From assembly GCF_039543565.1 (NCBI RefSeq), contig NZ_BAABJZ010000007.1:1-64000 (forward strand): 64,000 nt of DNA. The letters are read 5' to 3'. The notes under the pieces are model-generated. The model saw only the letters and a program-made list of their open reading frames with translations, was not told the origin of the DNA and ran no database searches. This DNA is from Ferrimonas pelagia. Its GTDB lineage: Bacteria > Pseudomonadota > Gammaproteobacteria > Enterobacterales > Shewanellaceae. Positions 17,067-26,437 of the stretch are shown here, one piece after another (the first letter of the stretch is position 1; each line of letters begins with the position of its first letter). Position numbers and translations under genes: made by a program.

Positions 17067-19421
17067 ATGGAACAGCACACCGCCCTGATCACCCAACTGA
17101 CTCCCCTATTACAAGCCCCTGACTTTGATCAGTCCATGGCTCTACTTTGTGCCGATCTTTCGGCAACCGAGCGTTTCTTGCTCAAGATGGAGCTCAACCG
17201 ACTCAATCAACCCACCCGTCAGTCGCTGGACCTACGTCGCCGCGTCAAAGAGCCGTGTGACGCGGTGGAGATCGGAGGCGTCACCCATTTCCTCCCTCGC
17301 AGTAAAGCCCAGCACCTGCGTCAGTCGGTGAAGCTGTATGGCGATCGCCTCACCATCGGTGCCATCGAAGCCTGTCTGAGCCATGTCTCCTCACCTCAGC
17401 CGATCGATGAGGTGTATCTGCCCACCGAGCTTCCGCCCGGTCAGTGCGAGCTGCTGCCGCTGGGTCACTATGTGGTTCGCCAAGAGCCGCGCCGCTCATT
17501 TGCCACCGAGATCTCGTTAAGCCAAGGGGGGGAGCCCATCGACGCCCTGACACTGGATCTGTCTGTGGGGGGCTGTCGGGTACGGATCGACAACGCCACC
17601 CGGCTGGATCCGGACAAGCCAGTGCTGATCCACTTTATCGCCCTGAGTAAGGAGTATATCGTTCCGGCGTTAGACCAAGGTGTCCCCTATCAGCTGCTAT
17701 CACAACAGCCGCAGAAGGGCTTTCTTCACCTACGCCTTAAGCGTGATCGAGAGCAGCACGCACAAAGCCGGGAGCTTGCGCGGATCCTCCAGGCAAGCGC
17801 CCTACGCTCAACGCTGGAGCTCAACCACCTGATCGCCACCACCCGCAGCCACGGCTATGAACGCCACCTGCTGCCCAACCTGACCACGCTTGCCATTGCC
17901 CTAGCCAATGATCACAACCACTATCGCCCGTTGATGCTGCTGCAGACCCAAGCCAACCAAGCCAGCTGGCATTACTGGCTGAATGAACAAGGGGTCAATC
18001 AACTCTCTGCCGCGCTCAGCAATTCCCGGATCAGCCGCCTGCTGCAAGAGCCCGACAACGGCGCCCATGCCCTGCTCTATAGCTTCCATATCCGCCAGCG
18101 TGAACAATTGCTGTTCTTTACCGCCACACTCAGTGAACTGATGCACAATGGCCATGCCGACAGCTTCCTTCATCTGGCCGCGCAGCAAGACAGCTTCCGC
18201 GTACACCAACTGAGTTTTCAACAGCTCAGTCCAACCGATATCCGCCGGGCACTGCGCAACCCCATAAACTCTCAGGCATTCGAGCCGCTGGTGTGCCAAC
18301 AGCTGCAAGAAGCCAACCTTTTATTGCAGCTGCAGCCCTTGCCCGGTGCGCAGGGCGCCCACTACCAGCATCGAACGCTCAATATCGATCCCGACCAACT
18401 GCGACGCTACGGCATGAGCCGAGTCAACAAGGATCCCATCCGCCCGCTGCTACTGAAATTTGACGATCGCCGGCGTGAGTCCCGTTTCCAGCTCAACACC
18501 CCATGTATCCTAAGCCAAGGCCGCAAACACTTCGCCGGCAACACTCTGGATGTCTCCCCCCGCGGCCTCAAACTGCAACTGGACGCCCCCGGCACGTTTG
18601 CCAAAGGGGATACCTTGGTACTCGCCCTGCCCAAGATGCAGCCGCTGGCGGGCAAGTTAAAACTCAGCGGGATGCACTATCAGATCGTGGGACTCCATGC
18701 CGACAACCGAACCCTGCGACTCAAAGCGACCCACAGCCACTCCCATGCCGGGGTGGTGTTCTTGTCGCACCTACTCAACAAAAACCACAATAAGCTGACC
18801 GAGCTCGGCTCGTCGCACCATCATCTCCAACTCACCGAAGGGATGAAAAACTTCGCGTTACGTCAGTTACAGGCGCTGCCGCTCTTTGTCCATAAGCGCC
18901 ATCGCCGCTTGCAGTTTACTCTGATCGGGGCGAGCGCCGAGCCCAGCCCATTGCACCGCCGGCTAATGAGCGAGGCCAGTGAACACGCCGACTTAAGCTG
19001 GCTCCTGCTGCAACCGCAGATCAAAGCACTGCTAGAGCAACTGAGCGAGGCACGCCCCAATGAGCCGGTGGTACTGGAATTGGCGGCGATCCTGCCGACC
19101 GAAACCGAATCCGCCCGTTGCCTTTACCTACCACATCAACCGGCGCAGTTACGCCAATTTATTGTGGATGGCCTAGTACGTCAGCGCTTTATCGGCCTTC
19201 GACTGGAGTTGGTGCCAACCGGTAAGCCGGATCTGGATTATCTGCAACAAGACCTGGCGGCGATCAGCGGCCATGCGCTGCACCGAGCGCGGGAATTGGA
19301 AGAGATGTTGTGGCAGGTGCAAGGTTGCGGCCAACTCTACGACATCAGCCATGAACTCATGTGCCGCGCGGGGCTGGAAAGTCTGCTGCCAACCCCGTTG
19401 GTTTCAGGTGCGATCGACTGA
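17067..19421 (+). CDS. Large protein with two PilZ (c-di-GMP-binding) motifs
   Basis: A 784-residue cytoplasmic protein with two complete c-di-GMP-binding signatures. The first is R138-x3-R142 with D164-x-S-x-x-G (LDLSVGG), and the second is R469-x3-R473 (RRRESR) with D495-x-S-x-x-G (LDVSPRG). The regions between and after are mostly helical and unrecognised. It is probably a c-di-GMP-responsive regulator, but the output is unknown. ATG 17067 (MEQHTALITQL) is chosen because the preceding TTACAAT around 17029 looks like a -10 element; ATG 17034 is the alternative. It converges with serB, only 7 nt between stops, so no separate terminator fits. Confidence 0.8.
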   Translation: MEQHTALITQLTPLLQAPDFDQSMALLCADLSATERFLLKMELNRLNQPTRQSLDLRRRVKEPCDAVEIGGVTHFLPRSKAQHLRQSVKLYGDRLTIGAIEACLSHVSSPQPIDEVYLPTELPPGQCELLPLGHYVVRQEPRRSFATEISLSQGGEPIDALTLDLSVGGCRVRIDNATRLDPDKPVLIHFIALSKEYIVPALDQGVPYQLLSQQPQKGFLHLRLKRDREQHAQSRELARILQASALRSTLELNHLIATTRSHGYERHLLPNLTTLAIALANDHNHYRPLMLLQTQANQASWHYWLNEQGVNQLSAALSNSRISRLLQEPDNGAHALLYSFHIRQREQLLFFTATLSELMHNGHADSFLHLAAQQDSFRVHQLSFQQLSPTDIRRALRNPINSQAFEPLVCQQLQEANLLLQLQPLPGAQGAHYQHRTLNIDPDQLRRYGMSRVNKDPIRPLLLKFDDRRRESRFQLNTPCILSQGRKHFAGNTLDVSPRGLKLQLDAPGTFAKGDTLVLALPKMQPLAGKLKLSGMHYQIVGLHADNRTLRLKATHSHSHAGVVFLSHLLNKNHNKLTELGSSHHHLQLTEGMKNFALRQLQALPLFVHKRHRRLQFTLIGASAEPSPLHRRLMSEASEHADLSWLLLQPQIKALLEQLSEARPNEPVVLELAAILPTETESARCLYLPHQPAQLRQFIVDGLVRQRFIGLRLELVPTGKPDLDYLQQDLAAISGHALHRARELEEMLWQVQGCGQLYDISHELMCRAGLESLLPTPLVSGAID

Positions 19422-19428
19422 TCCCAGC

Positions 19429-20343
19429 CTATCCGTGCTGCAGCAGGGCCAACACCGCATCCAGGCCCAACTGCTGAATGGCCACATCCGCCTGTGCAGC
19501 AACCGCAGGCTTGGCATGGTACCCCACCCCCAACTGAGCCGCCGCCAACATCGGCAGATCGTTAGCGCCATCGCCGATGGCCAGCCACTGTCGGCTCGGG
19601 ATCCCATAGCGCTGGCCCAGCTCCGACAAGATCGCAGCCTTGCGCTGCGCATCGACGATAGGCCCGGTGATCTGCCCGGTCAATCGCTCCCCTTCTACCG
19701 CCAGATCATTCGCCTCGAAATGATCCAGTCCCAGCTGCTGCGCCAGAACACGGGCGATCCGATTGAAACCGCCGGAGGCCAGCGCCATCTTCCAGCCCCG
19801 AGCTTTAAGGGTTTGGCACAAGCATTCCAATCCCGGGTTCAAGGGCAGATCAGCCGCGATCTCATCCATCACCGACACAGGGATCCCCTCGAGCATCGCC
19901 ACCCGCTGACGCAGTGAGTCGGCAAAATCCAACCCGCCCTGCATCGCCAGCTCCGTCACCTCTGCGACCTGCTGATAGACCCCGCCTCGGCGCGCGATCT
20001 CATCGATGCACTCGATGGCGATCATGGTGGAATCCATGTCCATCAGCAGCAAGCCCGGCTCAGACAGAGACGGCGTCTGTGTTGGCAGCATCAAAAGCTC
20101 ACAGCCAGTGGGTGCCGGCGGCAACGCACCGGCGCACTGCCCCTGCCAACCGATCCGCTGCAGCGAAGGGGTTACCACCTCCGCCAGCACAGGGGTCATC
20201 ACGCCACAACCGGCCAGCGCCTGGGCAGCATGCTCGGCCGTCAAACAGGGGCCGAGCAGCAGCAGGGTTTGCTGTTCGCCCTGCGGCGGCAGCAGATCCA
20301 CGCTAAGTTGAGGGATGAGGGATGGGTTTTGATCAGCCATCAT
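19429..20343 (-). CDS. serB: Phosphoserine phosphatase
   Basis: Final step of serine synthesis: hydrolysis of O-phosphoserine. 304 residues. The HAD-type catalytic motif DxD is in LMDMDSTMIAIE (~residue 100), followed by SGGFN (motif II) and GDGANDLPML (motif III/IV). The ~95-residue N-terminal part is poorly conserved, as in proteobacterial SerB. ATG 20343 is preferred because AAGGAA lies 5 nt upstream; the next codon is also ATG. It is divergent from smp with 79 nt between, the arrangement seen in E. coli. Confidence 0.95.
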   Translation of the reverse strand: MMADQNPSLIPQLSVDLLPPQGEQQTLLLLGPCLTAEHAAQALAGCGVMTPVLAEVVTPSLQRIGWQGQCAGALPPAPTGCELLMLPTQTPSLSEPGLLLMDMDSTMIAIECIDEIARRGGVYQQVAEVTELAMQGGLDFADSLRQRVAMLEGIPVSVMDEIAADLPLNPGLECLCQTLKARGWKMALASGGFNRIARVLAQQLGLDHFEANDLAVEGERLTGQITGPIVDAQRKAAILSELGQRYGIPSRQWLAIGDGANDLPMLAAAQLGVGYHAKPAVAAQADVAIQQLGLDAVLALLQHG

Positions 20344-20422
20344 GACGGTTCCTTGTTTTGCTTCTGAGCCAGTTCCGCCTCTATTATAGGGAGGGAGCCG
20401 ATTAAAGGAACGATAAAACAGG

Positions 20423-21061
20423 ATGTTGCGAAAGCACCAACACCGTCTGATCCGGTTATCACAGATCGCAATTGCCTTGACATTACTGATCACGGTTCAA
20501 CTGTTGTGGCAACAACAACGGCTTCATCGTCAAGCGCTATTGGCAACGCACGCCATGGAATTAGCCGATAACCTGATGGAGCACGCCGCCCACAGTGCCG
20601 CGATGGCGCTCAAGCTGGATGACGACGCGATGATGCAGTGGGTCGTGACCCGCCTAAACGACGATCCCCGCGTGCTGTCCGCCTCCATCTTTAACTACCA
20701 AGGCCACCGTCTGGCCTTCGCCCAAAGTCTGTTCCCCGACGCCGACCTACCGGAACAGGCTGAGCTGGAATTGGCCCTGCGCCAATTCTCACCGCTGACC
20801 ACCCCGATAACCCATGGACAGGAAGCGTATGGTTACCTGCGCATGCGGATCAACCATTCGCTGTTTTTCCTCGAACAGCGTCATCTGCAACAAACCCAAC
20901 AGCGGGAAACGGGTCTGCTATTGCTGCTCAGCGGGCTGATCGGCTTCATCCTAGCCCGCGCGCTCTCCTTTAAGCGTGCCAGCTACAGCCATCAGCAGCG
21001 GCTGGCAAAACGGCAAAAAAAACGGGCGACTCATACCGAGTCGCCCGTACAAAATGACTGA
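20423..21061 (+). CDS. SMP/YtjB-family membrane protein
   Basis: A 212-residue protein matching E. coli YtjB (Smp, 214 residues) in length, topology and position next to serB. It has a transmembrane helix at ~14-32, a periplasmic domain (~33-165) with a helical stalk, a second helix at ~168-186, and a basic cytoplasmic tail. The function of the family is not established; the topology resembles the sensory half of membrane receptors. The last ~13 codons overlap the terminator of the opposing deo operon. Confidence 0.85.
   Translation: MLRKHQHRLIRLSQIAIALTLLITVQLLWQQQRLHRQALLATHAMELADNLMEHAAHSAAMALKLDDDAMMQWVVTRLNDDPRVLSASIFNYQGHRLAFAQSLFPDADLPEQAELELALRQFSPLTTPITHGQEAYGYLRMRINHSLFFLEQRHLQQTQQRETGLLLLLSGLIGFILARALSFKRASYSHQQRLAKRQKKRATHTESPVQND
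21022..21048 (-). terminator. deo operon terminator embedded in the smp 3' end
   Basis: An 11-bp stem ACGGGCGACTC/GAGTCGCCCGT with a 5-nt loop. On the minus strand it is followed directly by eight T residues, an excellent intrinsic terminator 24 nt past the deoD stop. The whole structure lies within the smp reading frame. Confidence 0.88.
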
Positions 21062-21071
21062 TGTCACCGAC

Positions 21072-21776
21072 TCACAGTAGCGAGTCCAGCGTCATTACGA
21101 TCATGTCATTGAAGGTGGTCTGACGCTCTTCGGCAGTGGTGGCTTCACCGGTACGGATATGATCCGATACCGTCGCCACACACAGCGCCTTAGCACCAAA
21201 CTCGGCGGCAACGCCGTACAGGCCAGCCGCTTCCATCTCAACGCCCAAGATGTTCATCTTTTCCATTACGTCGAACATCACTGGATCCGGCGAGTAGAAC
21301 AGATCCGCAGAGAAGATGTTGCCCACGCGCACCGGGATCCCCGCTTTGTCAGCGGCATCAACCACGTTCTTCAGCAGACCGTAGTCGGCGATCGCGGCAA
21401 AGTCGTGATCGCGGAAACGCTGACGGTTCACCTTGGAATCCGTACAGGCGCCCATGCCGATCACCACATCGCGAACCTTCACGTCAGTGGAAACCGCACC
21501 ACAGCTGCCCACGCGGATCAGGTTCTTCACACCGTACTCGGTGATCAGCTCCTTGGCGTAAATAGAGCAGGATGGAATGCCCATGCCTGAGCCCATCACA
21601 GAAACACGCTTACCTTTGTAAGTGCCGGTAAAGCCCAGCATATTACGTACATCGGTTACCTGCTCGACGTCCTCGAGAAAGGTTTCGGCGATGTATTTTG
21701 CCCGCAAGGGATCACCAGGAAACAGAACAGTTTCAGCGAACGCACCCGCTGGTGCATTAATATGCGGAGTAGCCAT
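21072..21776 (-). CDS. deoD: Purine-nucleoside phosphorylase
   Basis: A hexameric enzyme that phosphorolyses purine (deoxy)nucleosides to base and (deoxy)ribose-1-phosphate. 234 residues, close to E. coli DeoD throughout. Seen are the phosphate-binding GDPLRA, the RVGSCGA strand, VEMEAAGLYG (ribose binding) and SDHIRTGE with the catalytic Asp. ATG 21776 gives MATPHINAP. It is last in the deoC-A-B-D operon, 24 nt after deoB. Confidence 0.97.
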   Translation of the reverse strand: MATPHINAPAGAFAETVLFPGDPLRAKYIAETFLEDVEQVTDVRNMLGFTGTYKGKRVSVMGSGMGIPSCSIYAKELITEYGVKNLIRVGSCGAVSTDVKVRDVVIGMGACTDSKVNRQRFRDHDFAAIADYGLLKNVVDAADKAGIPVRVGNIFSADLFYSPDPVMFDVMEKMNILGVEMEAAGLYGVAAEFGAKALCVATVSDHIRTGEATTAEERQTTFNDMIVMTLDSLL

Positions 21777-21800
21777 CAAAAGACCCCATTTGTTGACGAG

Positions 21801-23015
21801 TTACAGAAAGGATTTACCGTAGTCCATCGGTGCCAGGCCCAAATGTGCGGCCAAGCTTTGTCCGATATCGGCAAACGTATCGCGTTTTCCTAAGTTACGC
21901 GCAGCCACGCCGGGTCCAAACAGGATCACCGGCACGTGCTCGCGGGTGTGATCCGTCCCGGTCCAGGTCGGATCACAACCGTGATCCGCGGTGATGATGA
22001 CGATGTCGTCCTCTTTCAACCGCGCGATCAACTCAGGTAAACGAGTATCAAAGTACTCCAAGGCTCCAGCATAGCCGTTCAGATCACGGCGATGTCCGAA
22101 GGAGGAGTCAAAATCGACAAAGTTTGTGAACACCAAGCTTTGCGCACCGGCATCATCCACCGCTTGCAAAGTCGCGTCCCACAAGGCGTCCAATCCGGTC
22201 GCCTTCACTTTTTGTGTAATGCCACGATGGGCATAAATGTCAGCGATCTTGCCGACGGAGATCACCTCTCCGCCCGCTTCAACCAACTTATCCAGTACCG
22301 TCGGCGCTGGTGGCTCAACCGCGTAATCTTTACGATTCCCCGTCCGGGCAAAATCCATCGCACTGGTACCGACAAACGGACGCGCGATCACGCGGCCAAT
22401 GTTATAAGGCTCAAGCTCTTCACGGGCGATCCGGCACAGTTCGTACAAGCTCTCTAGGCCAAAGCTCTCTTCATGACAAGCGATCTGGAACACGCTGTCT
22501 GACGAGGTATAGAAGATCGGCGCGCCTGTACGCACATGCTCTTCACCCAAGCGCTCCAGAATGGTGGTGCCCGATGCGTGGCAGTTGCCCAGGAAGCTGG
22601 TCAAGCCCGCACGCTGTAAGATCTTGTCGGTCAACTCGGCCGGAAAGCTGTTTTGCTTATCGGTGAAGTAGCCCCACTCGTACAAAACCGGCACACCGGC
22701 CATCTCCCAGTGACCACTCGGAGTGTCTTTGCCCGAAGACAGCTCTGCAGCAAAACCATAGGCTCCGGTCACTTGCGCTTCCAGATTAAAGCCAGCTGGC
22801 ACCTGACCGGTACTGTCAAACGCCAGTCGAGCCAAGCCCAACCGGGTTAGGTTTGGCAAGTTCAAAGGGCCGCTGCGACCGACCTCAGCGCCGCCTTCGG
22901 CGCAGACCCGGGCAATGCTGCCAAAGGTGTCGGCACCGACATCACCGAATTGATCAGCATCGTCGGTCGCCCCCACCCCAAAAGAATCCATCATCAGCAC
23001 GATAGCTCGAGCCAT
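21801..23015 (-). CDS. deoB: Phosphopentomutase
   Basis: Interconverts (deoxy)ribose-1-phosphate and -5-phosphate, linking deoD/deoA to deoC. 404 residues, alkaline-phosphatase superfamily. Metal-binding segments include MMDSFGVGA near the N-terminus, FVDFDSSFGHRRD, and TADHGCDPTW with TDHTREHVP near the C-terminus. ATG 23015 has GAGGAAGG close upstream. It is the third gene of the deo operon. Confidence 0.97.
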   Translation of the reverse strand: MARAIVLMMDSFGVGATDDADQFGDVGADTFGSIARVCAEGGAEVGRSGPLNLPNLTRLGLARLAFDSTGQVPAGFNLEAQVTGAYGFAAELSSGKDTPSGHWEMAGVPVLYEWGYFTDKQNSFPAELTDKILQRAGLTSFLGNCHASGTTILERLGEEHVRTGAPIFYTSSDSVFQIACHEESFGLESLYELCRIAREELEPYNIGRVIARPFVGTSAMDFARTGNRKDYAVEPPAPTVLDKLVEAGGEVISVGKIADIYAHRGITQKVKATGLDALWDATLQAVDDAGAQSLVFTNFVDFDSSFGHRRDLNGYAGALEYFDTRLPELIARLKEDDIVIITADHGCDPTWTGTDHTREHVPVILFGPGVAARNLGKRDTFADIGQSLAAHLGLAPMDYGKSFL

Positions 23016-23035
23016 ACCTTCCTCCTCGTCACGAT

Positions 23036-24358
23036 TTATTTGCGGATCACCCGATAGATCTCCTGAGCCAAGGCCGGAGCCTCATCGCTCAAGGTGATCG
23101 CATGGCGCAGCGCTTGCGCGGCTTGCTGCCAGGACGCTTCATCGCGCGCCGACAACAGCGCCAATGGCGTGTCAGCCATTACTGCTTGCCCCAATACACA
23201 CAGCTGCTCAAAGCCCACGCTGTGATCGATCTCGTCACTGGCCACCTTACGGCCACCGCCGAGATTTACCACCGCCATGCCAATCGCACGGGTGTCCATG
23301 GCTGCAACATAACCGCTTGCCTGCGCCATCACCGGCTTGATCACCGCCGCTTGCGGCAGATACTCACCGTAGCGCGCGACAAAATCCGCCGGGCCACCCA
23401 AACCTTCAACCATCAGGCTAAAACGTTTGAGGGCTTCGCCATTGTCCAATACCGCCAGCATCTGCTCACGCCCTTGGGCAACCGTCTCAGCCAATTTCCC
23501 CAGCACCAGCAGCTCGGCCCCCTGAGCCAGGGTGATCTCCAACAAGCGGGGGTTACGGTATTCGCCGTTTAAGAAACGCACCGCCTCGCGGATCTCCACC
23601 GCGTTACCCGCGCTGGAAGCCAGTACTTGGTTCATATCGGTCAGCAGTGCCGTGGTCGGCACCCCTGCGCCATTGGCCACATCAACGATGCTCTGGGCCA
23701 ACTGCTCAGATGCCTCATAGGTTGGCATAAAGGCGCCACTGCCCACTTTTACATCCATCACCAAAGCGTCCAGCCCAGAGGCCAGTTTCTTCGACAGGAT
23801 GGAAGCGGTGATCAGCGAGATGGAATCTACCGTCGCCGTCACGTCACGGGTGGCGTACATACGCTTGTCGGCGGGAGCCAACTCACCGGTCTGGCCGATG
23901 ATGGCGATCCCCGCCTGCTTCACCACACGACGGAAGGTCGCATTATCCGGCGTGATGTTGTAGCCGGGAATGGACTCCAACTTATCCAAGGTGCCGCCGG
24001 TGTGACCCAGGCCACGACCGGAGATCATCGGCACATAGCCCCCACAGGCCGCGATGATCGGTCCCAGCATCAAAGATACGCAGTCACCGACGCCGCCGGT
24101 GGAGTGCTTATCGATCACCGGGCCATCAAAGCCCATATCATCCCAACTGAGCACGACCCCGGAGTCACGCATCCCTTCGGTCAGCGCCACCCGCTCGGGC
24201 ATGGTCATATCATTAAAGTACACCGTCATGGCGAACGCCGCGATCTGACCTTCACTGATCGATCCGTCGGCGATCCCTTGGCAGAAAAAGTGGATCTCCT
24301 CAGCACTCAGCGGCTGGTTATCACGCTTTTTTTTAATGATCTCTTGCGGTAAAAACAT
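23036..24358 (-). CDS. deoA: Thymidine phosphorylase
   Basis: Phosphorolysis of thymidine and deoxyuridine. 440 residues, the same length as E. coli DeoA. The glycosyltransferase family 3 signature DKHSTGGVGD (~residues 83-92), the SGRGLGHTGGTLDKLE loop and KKLASG are present. ATG 24358 (MFLPQEIIKKK) is the conserved start; the frame runs open 28 codons further upstream without similarity. Second gene of the operon, 49 nt after deoC. Confidence 0.97.
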   Translation of the reverse strand: MFLPQEIIKKKRDNQPLSAEEIHFFCQGIADGSISEGQIAAFAMTVYFNDMTMPERVALTEGMRDSGVVLSWDDMGFDGPVIDKHSTGGVGDCVSLMLGPIIAACGGYVPMISGRGLGHTGGTLDKLESIPGYNITPDNATFRRVVKQAGIAIIGQTGELAPADKRMYATRDVTATVDSISLITASILSKKLASGLDALVMDVKVGSGAFMPTYEASEQLAQSIVDVANGAGVPTTALLTDMNQVLASSAGNAVEIREAVRFLNGEYRNPRLLEITLAQGAELLVLGKLAETVAQGREQMLAVLDNGEALKRFSLMVEGLGGPADFVARYGEYLPQAAVIKPVMAQASGYVAAMDTRAIGMAVVNLGGGRKVASDEIDHSVGFEQLCVLGQAVMADTPLALLSARDEASWQQAAQALRHAITLSDEAPALAQEIYRVIRK

Positions 24359-24407
24359 AGCTAGCTCCATGCAATAAGGGGAAGGGCAAGCCTTCCCCTC
24401 ATCCGGA

Positions 24408-25178
24408 TCAGTAACCTTGGCCTTCGGCTGGCTTATCACCATGCCCCAAGGTCGCCAGTAGGCTGGCCAGCAGGCTGGACGCGCCGAAGCGGAAGGTACG
24501 CGGGCTCACCCAGTCATTACCTAGAATGGACGCGGCCAGTGCCAAATACTCGCTGGCTTGCTCAGCGTTGCGAACACCGCCGGCTGGCTTAAAGCCGACC
24601 TTGGTATCTTTCGCGGCGATCACTTCCATCATGATGCGAGCGGACTCCAGAGTCGCATTGACGGGCACCTTACCGGTGGAGGTTTTGATGAAGTCGGCGC
24701 CGGCATCGATGCAGATCTCAGACGCCTTGCGGATCAAGGCTTCCTCTTTCAGCTCACCGGTTTCGATGATCACCTTCAGCAGCACCTCACCACAGGCTTC
24801 TTTACAGGCCTTCACCAGATCAAAGCCGATCTGCTCGTTACCCGCCATAAAGGCGCGGTAAGGGAACACCACATCCACTTCGTCTGCACCGTAGGCCACC
24901 GCCGCTTTGGTTTCAGCCACTGCGATCTCGATGTCATCGTTGCCGTGTGGGAAGTTGGTCACGGTGGCGATCTGAACTTGCTCAGCGCCGATCTCGCGCA
25001 GGGTCTTGCGGGCGATCGGGATAAAGCGTGGGTAGATGCAGATCGCAGCCGTGTTTCCGGCAGGCGATTTGGCCTTATGACACAGGTCGATCACCTTCTG
25101 ATCGGTGTCGTCGTCATTCAGGGTGGTCAGATCCATCAAAGTCAAAGCGCGCAAGGCGGCTGCATTCAGATCGCTCAT
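24408..25178 (-). CDS. deoC: Deoxyribose-phosphate aldolase
   Basis: A class I aldolase splitting deoxyribose-5-phosphate into acetaldehyde and glyceraldehyde-3-phosphate. 256 residues, TIM barrel. The Schiff-base lysine lies in VGFKPAGGVR; the proton-relay lysine is in FIKTSTGK. ATG 25178 (MSDLNAAALRAL) has GGAG upstream. It leads the deo operon, whose likely inducers (deoxyribose-5-P, nucleosides) enter through the Tsx-like porins and NupC nearby. Confidence 0.97.
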   Translation of the reverse strand: MSDLNAAALRALTLMDLTTLNDDDTDQKVIDLCHKAKSPAGNTAAICIYPRFIPIARKTLREIGAEQVQIATVTNFPHGNDDIEIAVAETKAAVAYGADEVDVVFPYRAFMAGNEQIGFDLVKACKEACGEVLLKVIIETGELKEEALIRKASEICIDAGADFIKTSTGKVPVNATLESARIMMEVIAAKDTKVGFKPAGGVRNAEQASEYLALAASILGNDWVSPRTFRFGASSLLASLLATLGHGDKPAEGQGY

Positions 25179-25401
25179 GGAGATCTCCAATTCTGTAGTA
25201 AGTAAGCAGTATAGATAAGTTCACTCACCGGCACCGTAACGGCACGGCACAGAAGTGCCCGATTTTCAGGCACAGCGAACCCGGTCTCGTCACAGCTAGG
25301 CGACGCGGACTTGGTTCCTTGAAGATCAAAGGTCGATCCTCTTCGTAGAGAGGCCAATCCTCGCGAAAAATCCATTTTCCCGCCAAAATTTTGTCAAGAA
25401 T
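25179..25401 (-). promoter_or_regulatory. deo operon promoter/leader region with alternative hairpins
   Basis: The 314-nt gap between deoC and the first Tsx gene holds, reading toward deoC, TTGACA near 25394 (possible -35 with only a weak -10, TGGATT) and then a ~190-nt leader. The leader contains several GGCAC/GTGCC blocks. The copy at 25255-25259 can pair with 25269-25273, or alternatively with 25246-25250, so two hairpins are mutually exclusive. No known riboswitch, clear CytR or CRP dyad is recognised. Confidence 0.4.
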
Positions 25402-25407
25402 AACAAA

Positions 25408-25431
25408 AGGGTCTGCCAATTGGCAGACCCT
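25408..25431 (-). terminator. Terminator of the first Tsx-like gene
   Basis: A perfect 24-nt palindrome centred on CCAATTGG (stem AGGGTCTGCC), followed on the minus strand by TTTTGTTATT, about 60 nt past the stop of the porin gene. Confidence 0.85.
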
Positions 25432-25492
25432 AGAGAACAATGTGTTCGCATTTTAACGCCTGTGTCGCACGACACAGCGCAAATATTCACAT

Positions 25493-26248
25493 TTAGAAGT
25501 TGTACTTAACGGTGTAGATCATACCGTCCTGGTAGGTTGCGCTACCCAGGTTATTGTGGGAGTAACGGTACTGTAGGCCGGCAGTCAGATTGTCAGTGGC
25601 ATGCCACCACAGCGCGATCGCGCCATCGTGGCCAACAGAATCTTCGTTGTAGGCTTCATCGCGGGCAAAATCGGTCTCGTGCCAGTTGGATACGGAGAAC
25701 TTCTGACCCGCAGCCTGGAAGTCATAACCGGCTACCCAGCCGATGGTGCCACCAGTCAGGCCAGCAAAACCGCCACCGTCATAGCTATTGTGTGCGTAAT
25801 GAGTGGCAATGAATGGCTTGGCCCAGAAACCAGACTCGGTAAACAGGGTGTAACGCAGACCGTATTTCTGGTTTACCACGTTATAGCCGGAAGAATCAGC
25901 TAGGTTGTAAACCTGAGCAAACAACTGCACGTTGTCGACCGGGGTGTTGATACCCACGTTGCCTTTGATGGCAGTTCGAGTATCTTTGTTTGCGTCATCG
26001 TGACCGCTACCGGCAAATGGGTTTTCTAAGTCGATGAAGCCGTAAACGTCACCCCAGGTAAAACCCGCACCGCCTTCGGCTTCCAAAAACAGGAAGTCAC
26101 CTTTACCGGCGCGCTCTTCGGTTTTATCGGTCCAATCCAGGTAGTTGGCAGACACTGAGCCGAAACCATACAGGTACTCAGCTGAAACTGGGGCAGACAG
26201 GGCAAGGGCGGCGGCGCCAGCAACGGCCAGGGTGTTCAATTTGTTCAT
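25493..26248 (-). CDS. Tsx-like nucleoside-specific outer membrane porin 1
   Basis: A 251-residue outer membrane protein of the nucleoside-specific channel (Tsx/OmpK) family. The signal peptide is residues 1-22 (ending PVSA), the mature N-terminus reads EYLYGFGSVSANYLDW, amphipathic beta strands alternate throughout, and it closes with the aromatic TVKYNF typical of barrel insertion. It probably admits nucleosides for NupC and the Deo enzymes. Of two adjacent ATGs, 26248 sits 6 nt from AGTAGG. A probable promoter lies at 26386-26415. Confidence 0.88.
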   Translation of the reverse strand: MNKLNTLAVAGAAALALSAPVSAEYLYGFGSVSANYLDWTDKTEERAGKGDFLFLEAEGGAGFTWGDVYGFIDLENPFAGSGHDDANKDTRTAIKGNVGINTPVDNVQLFAQVYNLADSSGYNVVNQKYGLRYTLFTESGFWAKPFIATHYAHNSYDGGGFAGLTGGTIGWVAGYDFQAAGQKFSVSNWHETDFARDEAYNEDSVGHDGAIALWWHATDNLTAGLQYRYSHNNLGSATYQDGMIYTVKYNF

Positions 26249-26385
26249 CATCAACCTACTCAAAAGACAATTCTTCAATATCTGTGTGCCCTCTTCCCTG
26301 CTGGCGGGACGAATTGTATTCGGATGAACCAATGAAACAATCACGGATGTGATTTCATGTGTCTTTTTGTGCTCTCCTTCGCATT

Positions 26386-26415
26386 TTTATCGCCAGCGAC
26401 TCATACTACGGTCAA
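26386..26415 (-). promoter_or_regulatory. Probable promoter of Tsx-like gene 1
   Basis: On the minus strand, TTGACC (26415-26410) and GATAAA (26391-26386) are separated by 18 nt, about 140 nt before the start codon. Matches are 5/6 and 4/6 to sigma-70 boxes. AATCAC-N4-GTGATT near 26335-26352, between promoter and gene, is a small dyad of unknown meaning. Confidence 0.45.
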
Positions 26416-26437
26416 AAAAAACACAGGCAAACAAGCG

